From positions 62,001 through 126,000 of the forward strand of contig JAJKFJ010020648.1 of assembly GCA_027382625.1 (NCBI GenBank): DNA of 64,000 nucleotides, written 5' to 3'. This document shows positions 13,211 through 30,257 of this stretch, piece after piece; the first letter of the stretch is position 1, and the number at the start of each line of letters is the position of its first letter. Both the position numbers and the translations under genes were made by a program. The DNA is from Tetmemena sp. SeJ-2015. Taxonomy: Eukaryota > Ciliophora > Spirotrichea > Sporadotrichida > Oxytrichidae. Below the pieces are notes generated by a model that worked only from the letters and a program-made list of their open reading frames with translations, was not told where the DNA came from and made no database searches.

Positions 13211-13344
13211 AAAGTATTCTGAGATAAGCTCAAGTCTGATATATTTGCCTAGTTTTTATATTTTCGCTTTCTATAATAATCTTAAGTCTAGAAATGAGCT
13301 TCATATAAGATTCAAAATGAATTTTAAATTTGAAAAGTATTAAA

Positions 13345-16300
13345 ATGATGAATTAGATGATGGCGGGTAGAGGATTCGATCCAAGCTAAAATATTACTTT
13401 GCAACCAGCTTAGATTATTGAAAGGATAAGAGTTCCACATGAGAACCCTTAGATATTTTGGTCTAAGACTATGGATATGTTCGCTTTGATATCGAACAAA
13501 GATAAAATGATAGAAGTCATAGAGTTGGCTTCAAGCATCAGAAAGTCATGGTTTAAGAAGAGAAAGCAGGGCCTACTGCCATTGAGATCGCTTCAAATGG
13601 AAAACAGATTATAGTGGGATACCAAGATGGCTCAATTGGAGTACTTGAGAATGACGGAAAAGGGAACAACTATATATTCGATGAGAAGATTGAGGATGTG
13701 AGTCCTGAAATAGTGACTCTGTGTTGCTAGGAAGCCATTTAGTACAAGCGAGCTATTTAAATTTTAGTGAGCTGAAGTAATGAGTGACATGAGCTCTCTC
13801 CATGTCAAAGGTTTAGCCCAAATTGATTCAAAAGCACCTAAGAATATTATTGCAAGACTCAATTACCTTGATACCGTGTTGAAAAGCGATAAAACACTGC
13901 TTGTTTTTGCAGCTGACTCAGGCATGAACATTCAGATTATTTACCAAGGCTTCTTTCCTATTGCTAAGTTTAGCATCAGAAGTTTACTGCCTGCTGCCAC
14001 AATTTCAAACTCATTTTCGCTAAGAGCAAGAAGCATTTCTTCTACTACATCATGTGATTAATTAGTTGTTCTAGCAGATGTTTTGAACAACAAAGGTGAG
14101 CACTAAGGAACAATTGCAGTGAATGTTGACACTAGAATAATATCCACACGAGTCCTACAGTAAGATGATTTACTCAAACTGCTTCATAATCTTCCTGAGA
14201 TAAATATTCTGGTCTCTCATTTGAATTCTATGATGTCACCTTACATGGCTATATTCTCCAAATTTTAATCTGATATGAAATTAGCCTCTAAGATTTTACT
14301 AAGACTTTATTTATTATTTTGAGGAGCTAAAGTAAGGTTCTATCAAGGCACAGGATAATTTAATAACCTCTTAGTTCAAGGATTTAGTTGTGAGGAGCAA
14401 GATGACTAATCAACTTTTGAAATACTTCTAATAAACACTTTACAACACTAAAATATCTGCATAACTTAGATGAGTAGTCAGCCTAAGTGTTTTCATATTT
14501 TGAAGATGAAATCCTGAATAAAGTTATCCCTCTAATAGAAAAAGTGCTTCTTCTCTTATAAATTTTATTTTTGTTTTGATTATCGGAGTTAAGAGGCCAA
14601 GTCAAAGCGAGCAACTTGGTCTTCTAAAATTCCAGCTAGCAAGCTTCAGGGAATCTGAATAACTTATCTGCTCTTAATGAGTCTCTGATCTCCAAGATGA
14701 TAGATTTCATGAGCTACATGTTTCACTAAGTCCACATCCTTCACACTAATATAATAGAGTCAAGAACTGATTTCAGGAACTTCCTTGTCTATTGCAACAC
14801 TATGACTCTCAAAGTGGCTGAAACCCCTCTCTTCCAAATTCATAACTAGTAACAAACTAGTCCAGCAGAATCTGAAAATTCAAAAAGCCATCTAAGTAAA
14901 ATGACTCACAATCAACAGAGACTCATTGACTATCTTGAGAAAGGAGATTCTATTTTCTTCTTCAACCACATTTCCAAGCAACTAGAGGAGGGCTAATTTA
15001 AATTCCCTCTTGACTAAGAAAATTAGTTTGTTCAAGGATTTAAATGTATAGTAAATTTATTTTTAATTTTTTTTGTTTTAAAAATTAATGAGCAATCGAA
15101 AGATTTATATTCTTTATCTCCTTATAATGTAAATTTTAGATTTGGTAGTGACGACCTTGTAAAGTCAATAAGGTGTCTCTAAATTCAGGAGGAAGAGTAA
15201 AAGATGAACTAAAGACAGATTTTGAGAGAACAGCAAACACAAAATGCAGTAAACATTCAATAAGTTAGCAATCTAAACTCTTAAACCTCAATCCCAACAG
15301 GCTCGTAAACTGCCTCTAACAGAAGGACAACTCGCCGCTCCAATATGGCTTCAAATGATTTCTAAGGAAGTTAAATTTTGAGAGGGAGCAACACAACTTC
15401 AAATAGACTCAACTAAGGTCACGCGCAGACCCGAGACATTTAAAATGCTAACCTGCCTAGTAATTCACCAGACTCATTCACTTCACAACAAGCTAATTCA
15501 AATCAAGAATCTTTTGTCATTCCTCTTAAGACCATAACTACGAGAGTACAAGACCTTGTCAAAAAGTAAATGAAGAAGCCCCTTGAAACTCTTAGCCCAT
15601 TCTTTAATAAATTTATTGTAATTAATTAAAAAAACATTCTTCAGATACACTTAACTAAGTTACTTTGATGAATCGAAGGATCAAGTTCTAGATCAGTAGA
15701 TCTCTGGTAAGCTGTGCTCAGATTAAGACTTTCTTCATACAGCCTACATGATTAAGGGAACCTGTATTGTGTTTGTGAGGCAAGATCTCAAAGCAAAACA
15801 AGTTAAAGGAAAGAGTACTAAAATCTCGTATTCTATTGTACAAGTCCCCTAAGATTTTTGTATTCAAGAGGGAAAGTATCATTTCAACTCCTTCAATTAT
15901 TTCTCTAATAAAAAATACAAACAAGAGGTTTAACTTGATATTTGAATGTAAGAGAGACTGGAAGATGCAAAGAAGAGTTCGTAGTGCTTCTCTATTCGCA
16001 AAATTAAGGTTGCACAGCAGTAAAATTAATAGACTTGGAAAATCTATTTGAAGAGAGCACTCAAACTCATCAGGCTTTCTTAGACAAGGACTAAAGCATT
16101 AAAATGAGTTTGCTTTTAAACCAGGCTTTAATAAACTCTTTCAATGATCAGTCATTCGTGCAGATTATGTTTGATGAGAAGACTCTAATCTTATAGTAGA
16201 GCAACATCCATTCACTAAGAGTTGGAACTAGAGGTATGATAACTCTCTTAAATGAGTAATATATTATTTTGTTGAGAAAGAAATCATCATAGCCAAGACT

Positions 16301-16360
16301 GAAAACGAGATAGCAGAAGAAGATGACGATGAAAATCAATAGCAGGAGTAATATTGTTGA
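13345..16360 (+). CDS. APC4-like anaphase-promoting complex subunit
   Basis: ATG 13345 (MMNQMMAGRGFDPSQN) opens a beta-propeller-like N-terminus: FALISNKDKMIEV, then HRVGFKHQKV, then IEIASNGKQIIVGYQDGSIGVL. This matches the first WD blades of APC4. Next comes the LLVFAADSG..IQIIYQGFFPIAKFSI blade, then HNLPEINILVSHLNSMMSPYMAIF, as in the helical APC4 long domain. Later segments (FMSYMFHQVHILHTN, then RLIDYLEKGDSIFFFNHISKQLEEG) fit the same family. The acidic tail ends at TGA 16358-16360. APC4 is a scaffold of the cell-cycle ubiquitin ligase. Two AT-rich interruptions (about 14300-14330 and 14545-14590) and 15045-15125 look like introns or IESs. One base appears missing at about 13520 between IEV and HRV. 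Confidence 0.7.
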
Positions 16361-16460
16361 GAATTTAATAATTTGTTAATAAATCATTAAGAACTTAAAA
16401 TCTAGTAATAAATTGACACGTATAAAGCTTGATTACTCTTTGCTTAATCTAGATCGCGAA

Positions 16461-18351
16461 TCAGTGAAGTCTAGTGACTTTGTTGAACAAGCAATCATGA
16501 TCAGCTGGGGTGATCTTCATGTCATAGCTTGCCCTAATATATCCTTCTTTTATCTCAACTAGAGGGTTCTAAGGTCTCACTCCCAAGCAAGTCAAAGCCG
16601 TTGGGTGCTTCATGAATGAAAACCCTGATCTATCTTCGTCACCCTTCAGTTGATTGAACATTTCTTGTGCCTTATTTTTGTAGTACTCTTCCTCCTCCTG
16701 AACTTCTTTCTCACCTTTGTATATTCTCATCTGATTAATGTTCAAGTTAAGAAAGCAAACATAAAATTTCCTTCCTTCACTACGACTCTCATTTCTTTAA
16801 GAACATCATGCTCGAAGAAATCCACTTTCACCTACCCATTTCCCTAAATTATTTGCTCATTAGCAGCATTGCAAAATATATTTAATAAGTTTAGAAGAAG
16901 AAAGACCTCCAGTTCTTCCAGAGCTTTTGGTTCGAGTGGCTTAGGACTGAATGGGTTATATTTGCCAGTGTATACAAATACTCCGCAACCAAATGCAGCT
17001 CCAAAGTCAATTTGGTTTCCTTCTCTGAACCATACCTGAGATGAGGTCAGATCGTCTGACTCGAACTTTTCAGACAAAAACTGCTTAGAAAGTCCACATC
17101 TCAAATCTACTAGCTGTCCATGGTTGAATTCTTGAAGTAATTTGGGCACCACTGGATAAAGACTCGTTGTCATGAAGAGATTAGACATCTACAATGCGAT
17201 ATTTTAGTACTTTTTAGGCAATAAAGATGTAAATAAAACAATAAGGCACCAATTTCAACGCTAAATCCCTTAAACTAAACACTTTGTTGTCGTTGTAAAG
17301 TATCAGCAAGAAGTGATTGATGAAGTTCTCGTCAAAAACCATTTAGAGGTCTTGCTTCCATTCCTTCTCCTCATTTAAAAGAAGGGAAGTAAATTTTAAA
17401 TAAAACCTCACTGAACTCTGATTATACAATGCGAAGCTAATCAGAAAAGTCTCCATGATCTAAGCCTTCTACTTCATTTTCAAATTCAAGTTAGAGGTAG
17501 TCGCTAGTCAACTTAACCTTTTCAGAGAGATCGTAAATAAATTTGTAGCCCACTCTGGTATACTCATATGGAATTTTCTCAATCAAAGATGCATCTAAAA
17601 TTATTAAGAATTCACAAATACTTATACTATTTCATAAAGCTTTATCTAGATGAGCTTTTGCTTGACTGCTGCTATTAGGTTCTTTTGATAGCCCTTGATC
17701 CATTTCTTAACAGCTTCTTCGTATTTATGGCTCTAGAAGAGAGGTACTTCACCTTGAGCTGTGACCACAGCGTTTTCAGCATCAATCAGAATGCTGACCT
17801 CGTCAATTAAAAACTTAGGATGCATTGAGTTTTACTTAAAGGTCTCTGTGGGAGTAATAATGATTTGTCCCGTTTGTATTGGCGCAGAGAAGGTGATGAG
17901 CTCTTGTATATCTTTATTGGCTAAGTCTACTAGCTTTGCCGATCCCTAAAGTTCCAAATTGTGCATTTCTAGCATGATTTGTCCCTCATCAAAGAACAAC
18001 TCTACTTCATTTTCTCTCAGCTCGGGATTGATTGGCTTAAAGTTTACACTTAATTCACTCAGCTAGCTTTCAATATCTGAGAGAACTACATCTTTCAGTT
18101 CCAACTTAGATGCTTCGTTGAAGATATAATATATGAATGATATATAGCATATTATACTATAAAATTTTGATCATAAATATGCTTATAATAAGATAGATAA
18201 TTTTGAAAATGAAGATCAACTTCAAATTTTGTTGGAAGACTTCTTGTATTAGTGGCTTGTAAAGTCTAATTTTATAGTAGGAATCTTATGCTTAGCATAT
18301 TCCACTGGTCAATAAGGTGACTGCGGCGAGACTCAAGAGTCTGTGGTACAT
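16461..18351 (-). CDS. Secreted BPI/LBP-fold lipid-binding protein
   Basis: Starts at ATG 18351 with a clear signal peptide (MYHRLLSLAAVTLLTSGIC, cleavage near QAQ). It continues with YYKIRLYKPLIQEVF and the first barrel (LSDIESQLSELSVNFKPI, then FFDEGQIMLEM). LFQSHKYEEAVKKWIKGY and DENFINHFLLILYNDNKVFSLRDL lead to the second barrel: SLYPVVPKLLQEFNHG, DFGAAFGCGVFVYTG, then a C-terminal VDFFEHDVLKEMRVVVKEGNF. The layout of two barrels joined by a proline-rich linker, and the D..N..L..LY...KVFSLR segment, fit the bactericidal/permeability-increasing protein family, which binds lipids or lipopolysaccharide. Ends at TGA complementary to 16461-16463. Several short introns are needed. Confidence 0.6.
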
Positions 18352-18439
18352 CAAAATAGTTTTACTTTTGCAAATTTATTACACCTATAATTTACGATTT
18401 CTACTTGCATGGTATGTAAGATATTGTTTTATTAGAAAT

Positions 18440-19450
18440 TCACTGAGATATAAACTTGTTTAAAAACTCAATCTCATCTTTAATGACTGCTTTATAAAGT
18501 ACGCCATTGTAAAGGAAGACATGTTCGCTTTCATACTCGTTTATTTGCACTAAGGACTGATCTGTTTTCACCTGAGACAAGACTTATTTTGCTTTTTCAT
18601 TGCAAATTGCTGAGTCTAGTTGAGCAAGAGCGCAAAATATAGGTTTGTTCAAGTTCTTAGAATGGTCTTGCAAATACTGAGGAACTGATATGATCTATGA
18701 ATAAGTTATGGCAAGGAAGGGTCCAAGGTAGATATTTGGATCAGCATGTGGGAATCCTAAGAAAGTATAGTCTTCATTAGGAGGGGCTGTAGGTGGCAAC
18801 AGAACTTTTTCTGGCTCTGTTTTAGCAGTTTCTATAACTTCCTATTCAAACTCAGGAAATCTATTTTTCTTCTCAAAAGCCGGCGCTTAGAATAAGTATC
18901 CATCGAAGAGCTCCTTCTCTTAATTCTAATGGTGATAGTATGAGCAAGCTAAAGCCACTCTCGCACCTAAGCTGTATCCAAATGCAATAAATGGAATTTG
19001 CTAATCAGGATAGAGTGCTTTGTAAGTCATCATAAAAGTATAGTTACATTTAAAAGTATGAAATAATGTTTAATATTCGAGGGCTTTAAGAGAGAAGTCA
19101 TACCCGTCTTTGTTATAGCTCTCTATAGAGTATATTTATCCTCTTGGACCCATACTTCTGCCAAAGCCTTATGAGTCATATCCAATCACATCATAGCCCT
19201 GATCAGAAAATTCCTATGCAATATAGATATATCTTTGCATGTGAGAACCTAGCCCATGGAATATCACTATCACTCCTTTTGGTACTTCTAGATTAGTGAC
19301 TTCTTTATTTTGTGGCATTCTAAAGGTTTGAAGCTTACATTTCATTTCATCGTTTGCATAAAGATCAATGAAATTTATTTCAGGCCAAACTTTTGTGTAG
19401 AAGTTTAGATTCTTCTTGAATAAATAATCTGTTTGTTCCATTTCAATCAA
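18440..19450 (-). CDS. Alpha/beta hydrolase, monoglyceride-lipase type
   Basis: One frame of about 336 codons from ATG 19450 (MIEMEQTDYLFKKNLNF) to TGA complementary to 18440-18442, with no obvious interruption. Oxyanion-hole motif IVIFHGLGSHMQRY, conserved D-x-x-G-F-G-R-S (YDSQGFGRS), nucleophile elbow FGYSLGA and a late catalytic His in YESEHVFLYNG match serine hydrolases of the monoacylglycerol-lipase group. No signal peptide is seen, so a cytosolic or membrane-associated lipase is likely; the substrate is unknown. Confidence 0.85.
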
Positions 19451-19755
19451 TTAAATTATAAAATAATTAAATGGCTCTAAATTAACTTAAATACCTCTTC
19501 ATGATACAAATATTCCTAGCAAATTCATAGATCCTCATTTTTGCTCTATAACTTCAGATAATTTTCGACATCTTAAATGCAGATTGGAAAAATAAGAAAG
19601 TTTGCAATTCCTGAGGCTTACATAGAATATTTTAGTAAATTATTTAAGAAAGAGTATGAGATTGATTTGATTTTATATGGTTTCCGAAAAGAAATTATTT
19701 TTATGGCTATAAATAGAAGTGTTTAAATATAACTAATGAAAGATATTTAATAGCT

Positions 19756-20232
19756 ATGAATTAAGTTATGATTCACGAGGATACTTTCAATTCATTTAAA
19801 ACTATTCGGCTCGATTTATTTATCATAGCTTAATTTTTTGAATTTATGTAATAATAGCATTCGAGATCGAGTGGGCCAGGAGGCTAGAATGTAAATAAAG
19901 TAAATACAAAAGTCGAGCTCAGATTCAACATCAATTCTTGCTTTTGGCTTCCAGATGACGTGAAGGAGAGGCTCAAACAGCAAAGACCTCAAAACTTTAG
20001 CAAAGAGGGAGATTTCATTTGCTGTCAGTTAAGAACATAGAACTCAAGAACAAAATTACAGAGAAGCCCTTTTAAAAATGCAAGAATATATAGACACCGC
20101 TTCAATAATCCCTAAAGAGAGAGTCATAGAGGAGTTCGTGAAACACCAGAGCAGCAGTTCAGAAGAATAGACTTTAAGAGGAAAAGAAGTGATATTAAAA
20201 AGAGTAGAGGCTCTAGATTTGATGATTATTGA
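19756..20232 (+). CDS. ICT1-like GGQ peptidyl-tRNA hydrolase (mitoribosome rescue factor)
   Basis: Short uninterrupted frame from ATG 19756 (MNQVMIHEDTFNSFKT) to TGA 20230-20232, 158 codons. It carries the class-I release-factor catalytic motif in SSGPGGQNVNKVNTKVELRF, with WLPDDVKERLKQQ after it, and a strongly basic C-terminal tail (R/K-rich, ending SRFDDY). This is the ICT1/YaeJ architecture: catalytic GGQ domain plus a basic tail that enters the empty mRNA channel of stalled ribosomes. The glutamine of the GGQ motif itself is encoded by TAG, a reassigned stop codon. The N-terminus is compatible with a mitochondrial presequence. Confidence 0.85.
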
Positions 20233-20292
20233 TTTTTACTCTTTATTTCTGAAAACTTAATAGAGAAGCTGGATTTGCGATTTATCAGATAT

Positions 20293-21517
20293 TCAAAGTT
20301 TCTAATTTACAAGTGGTTGCTCGTTGTTAATTGATAGAATTATTTAGATCTTTTTCCTTAGTTTATCAAAGTCTTGATTTACTCCCTAGTCGATAAATTT
20401 TGCTGTTCTTTTAATTGCTTAGCTCTGAATGGCTTCCTTTTCTTGAAGTCTCTTGCAATTATCTATTATGCTGTTTATTCTCTGGCGCTGCTTGATAGTC
20501 TCTTTGACATCAGGGTGGAGTAGAGATGGTACTGAATATTTTGCCCTATAATTTGAAGCACTCTCTCTAGTAGTTGAGGCGGTCCCTATTCTAAAATTAC
20601 GATTTGAGGATCAACTCGTCTATCTGCGAGTGTAAGAATTAGAAGATGGTTGCTCTTTTATTTCATGCATTCCAACTAAGAGTGGCAAAGAGGAATTTTT
20701 CACTAGGATATGTTTGCCGACTTTTTGGCCAGAGAGGAAAGTTTATCCTTGTGAGGAAGAGAGGTTAGTTAAATGGAAAAAGTTCTAGTTATTCTCCTTC
20801 CTTGAGGTTAGAGGAGTCTCTTGGCTTAATAATTAGGCTAACTCATAACTTGCTCGGCGATTAAAAAAGCTGCGGGATCCGACTTCCTTGTTTTCTTAAA
20901 AAGTGCTATGATTCGATTGATTGGTAAAATCTTTTGAAGTTGGCTTGAGTTTGATCTTCAGACCATGTAGATTCCTTTCCTTAGGAGAGCTCTTTTTCAT
21001 ATCTCTAAATGTTGAAATGTGATTCTGTATGTTGTTTGAGGATTTGGGATGTAAATAATGAACCCCTAAATAGAATTATTATGAGATGGCTATTTATGAG
21101 GATTCTTACTGGACTTTTCCTCCATCTGGTGCTTAATTTTATCGTAGATAGCTTTGTTTAAGGTGGCAGAGGAGTGATCTAGAAATGAGACTTTGATAGT
21201 GTCGTTGAGCGTGCTTTCTAAGTTTTCCTAGTTTAGTATCTCCCTGTATTCATCGGCCTAATTAGAGTTGAGCCTTGTTGTAAATGGTCATATTTTACTT
21301 ACGGATACAAACTGATCATTTATTTCTTCTTGAGGCAGCCTCACAACGTTCTTTCTCGTCATTTCATACTTGACTTGCTTCATGAACCTCGCCTATCATA
21401 TTAATGAGATGATAAGGATTACCCTGAAATTTTTCATTTTCTTGACTACTAATGCAGTCCTTTGCTTTGCCTTTTCTTCTATCTTAGCAAACTTTTAGAA
21501 GTTATTGTTCACTTCCA
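20293..21517 (-). CDS. Uncharacterised basic/coiled-coil protein
   Basis: ATG at 21517 (MEVNNNFQKFAKIEEKAKQ). A 30-nt GT..AG intron separates KMKNF from RFMKQVKYEM. A second intron (GTAAGT..ATTAG) joins NDQFVS to ADEYREILN. Recognisable coding goes on through STLNDTIKVSFLDHSSATL, NKAIYDKIKHQMEEK and, at the end, YSVPSLLHPDVKETIKQRQR and KRLQEKEAIQSQAIKRTAKF to TGA complementary to 20293-20295. The middle (about 20620-21000) changes frame. No domain recognised; mostly helical and charged. Confidence 0.5.
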
Positions 21518-21665
21518 TAGATAACTGTGCTTTAAATATACTAGCTTGGAGTCAATAATTAATTTTCTGTTTATTTTACCTTAGAACATTATGCTTCTTT
21601 CTGAACACAATTAAGGAATGAATGCAAGCTTGCTATTATAATTATAAAGTATTATTATTTCTGAA

Positions 21666-22289
21666 ATGGACTCAAACCAGTTCTGGAGAGACTTCAAGAA
21701 TCAGCCTCTGCTGTTTCCCCTTTTCAACTCCTACTACCAGTTTATGGACATCAAGCGTTATGATCACATGCCCTTCTACATCTACCCTCAAGCGCAGAAG
21801 TTTGTTGGCTTTGAAGACACTATAATAACCTTCCTCGACTGGCTTGTTGATGCCCACGAGCAAGAACGCAACACTTCAGACAATAAGCGCTCCTTCTACC
21901 AGCGATCCATCTATGTTATCGATAATTTCCTCCGCTACCAAAACGACACTCTCGCTAACGTTATGTTCGATGACAAGGCACGCCAAATTGACTATGACAG
22001 ATACAACGCAGCCATCACAAATGGAACCACCAAGTTCTATGCTAGCATGTCTGCTCTCCACACTCTCTCTTTCGCATATCTGGCTTATTTCTTCAGGTAC
22101 AGAAGAGTCTCAGGACTCCAAACTCTGCTGATCAGCTCAGCCTATTACTACTACTTCACAAAGACCAACAACGCAGCTTACAAGTTGTTTGTAGATGGCC
22201 CCATTCTCAAACTAGCAAGAGAGCTCAACCACACCAGACACATTCAGCCAATTGGCACTCACAAAAACAGAGGCCTCAACTTTGTCTGA
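21666..22289 (+). CDS. Unknown conserved-looking protein, GC-rich, uninterrupted
   Basis: 207 codons from ATG (MDSNQFWRDFKNQPLLF) to TGA. Unlike its neighbours it has no in-frame TAA or TAG, all glutamines being CAA/CAG, and it is visibly richer in G+C with many C-ending codons. Residues about 120-165 include aromatic-rich hydrophobic sequence (LSFAYLAYFFRYRR, then LISSAYYYYFTKT), suggesting one or two membrane or membrane-proximal helices. The C-terminus is basic (HIQPIGTHKNRGLNFV). The codon use suggests strong expression. I do not recognise the family. Confidence 0.8.
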   Translation: MDSNQFWRDFKNQPLLFPLFNSYYQFMDIKRYDHMPFYIYPQAQKFVGFEDTIITFLDWLVDAHEQERNTSDNKRSFYQRSIYVIDNFLRYQNDTLANVMFDDKARQIDYDRYNAAITNGTTKFYASMSALHTLSFAYLAYFFRYRRVSGLQTLLISSAYYYYFTKTNNAAYKLFVDGPILKLARELNHTRHIQPIGTHKNRGLNFV

Positions 22290-23002
22290 GTCGCTAGTGG
22301 CTATAAGCCCATGAAATCATGCTTCTCTATAAGTACGATGGATTGCTACTTTAGGAGAAGCATTCATGTTATTTAAACTAAATCTTCAATTTTATTCTTT
22401 GAAAAGAAGATCTCGCTTTTATCAATCAATATTTGTTTCTTACATTAAAATGTACGAAATGGAGTGATTCCGTCATAATATAGTAAATAGAAAGAGAAAG
22501 GAGATAAATAAAAGAAGTGCATATTTGAATTAGACAAGTCTCCACGTTTCAATTGCTTACAAAAATATAACTTAACTTCATTACCCATTTATTAGATTAT
22601 CTCAATAAGCTTTGGTAGTAGTCTCTTGGCAGGCTATATATTTTTTTTTTTTATTGTTCTAATTGTGGATAGTGTCAATTTAAAAGCTTGAAAGGGTGAA
22701 AATGTTTGCTATAGGCTAGGATATGAGTTAAAAGTTCGAATTATATTTTATTTTAAAGCAGTAGCCGTATATAAGTCAGATAAAACTCAGTTAATAAACT
22801 TATCTAAATATTAATACTCCAATAAAATTTAAAGCCAAATAAATTTATTGTATTTGCATAATAATCGTTACTTACTGATGACTGATTATCGTGAAAAATT
22901 TTTGCTTAATTTTGTTTTCTTCAAATTAAAAGGAGAATAGTTTAGCGCTTAGAAGCAGCAGAGTAGTATCTCTGTAAATATCATTTCAGATAAAAATCCT
23001 AG
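22290..23002. other. AT-rich spacer without a recognised gene
   Basis: Only short, low-information ORFs on both strands. It ends where the first plus-strand segment of the scrambled ATPase begins at 23003. No tRNA, repeat array or element is seen. Confidence 0.4.
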
Positions 23003-29813
<6,811 letters not shown>

Positions 29814-30257
29814 CTGGGCTAATTCTTAACGTTGATATTCTTGTCTATGAAAAGAAGGGTCAGCTCCATTACATGGGAACGTAAACTAGCAAATAATTTC
29901 TCTCCTCTTACTCTACTTAAGTTTATAGTTTATAAAGTTAAAGATTGCATATTGAACGAAACATGTTATCTAATAGGGGATCTAAGACTTAGACACCCCA
30001 TCTTCTATTTCCCAGTGAGTCACTCCAGCTACCCAAAACTCATCACTCTCTTAAACCAGAGGCTCACGGGTCTTTAGAAGATGGGCTGCAAAGTCTCATG
30101 CGAGTGCTTTAAGCTTCCGAACTTACACTAAGCTTTCATAAAACACAGAGATACTACTAAAATTATCATTATCTTATTATTCAGAATTTTAAAAAATCGT
30201 ATCATCTTATACCTATTTTTTTGGGTAAAATTACAATTAAAGTTGGAGATAATTAAA
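29814..30257 (+). other. Region with weak coding signal, otherwise spacer
   Basis: A plus-strand frame at about 29975-30200 reads S/L/H-rich sequence (HLLFPSESLQLPKTHHSLK, then EDGLQSLMRVLQASELTLSF) without TGA, and a competing 81-codon ORF starts at 29832. Neither is recognisable, so a real gene or unassigned MDS is possible but unproven. Confidence 0.25.
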
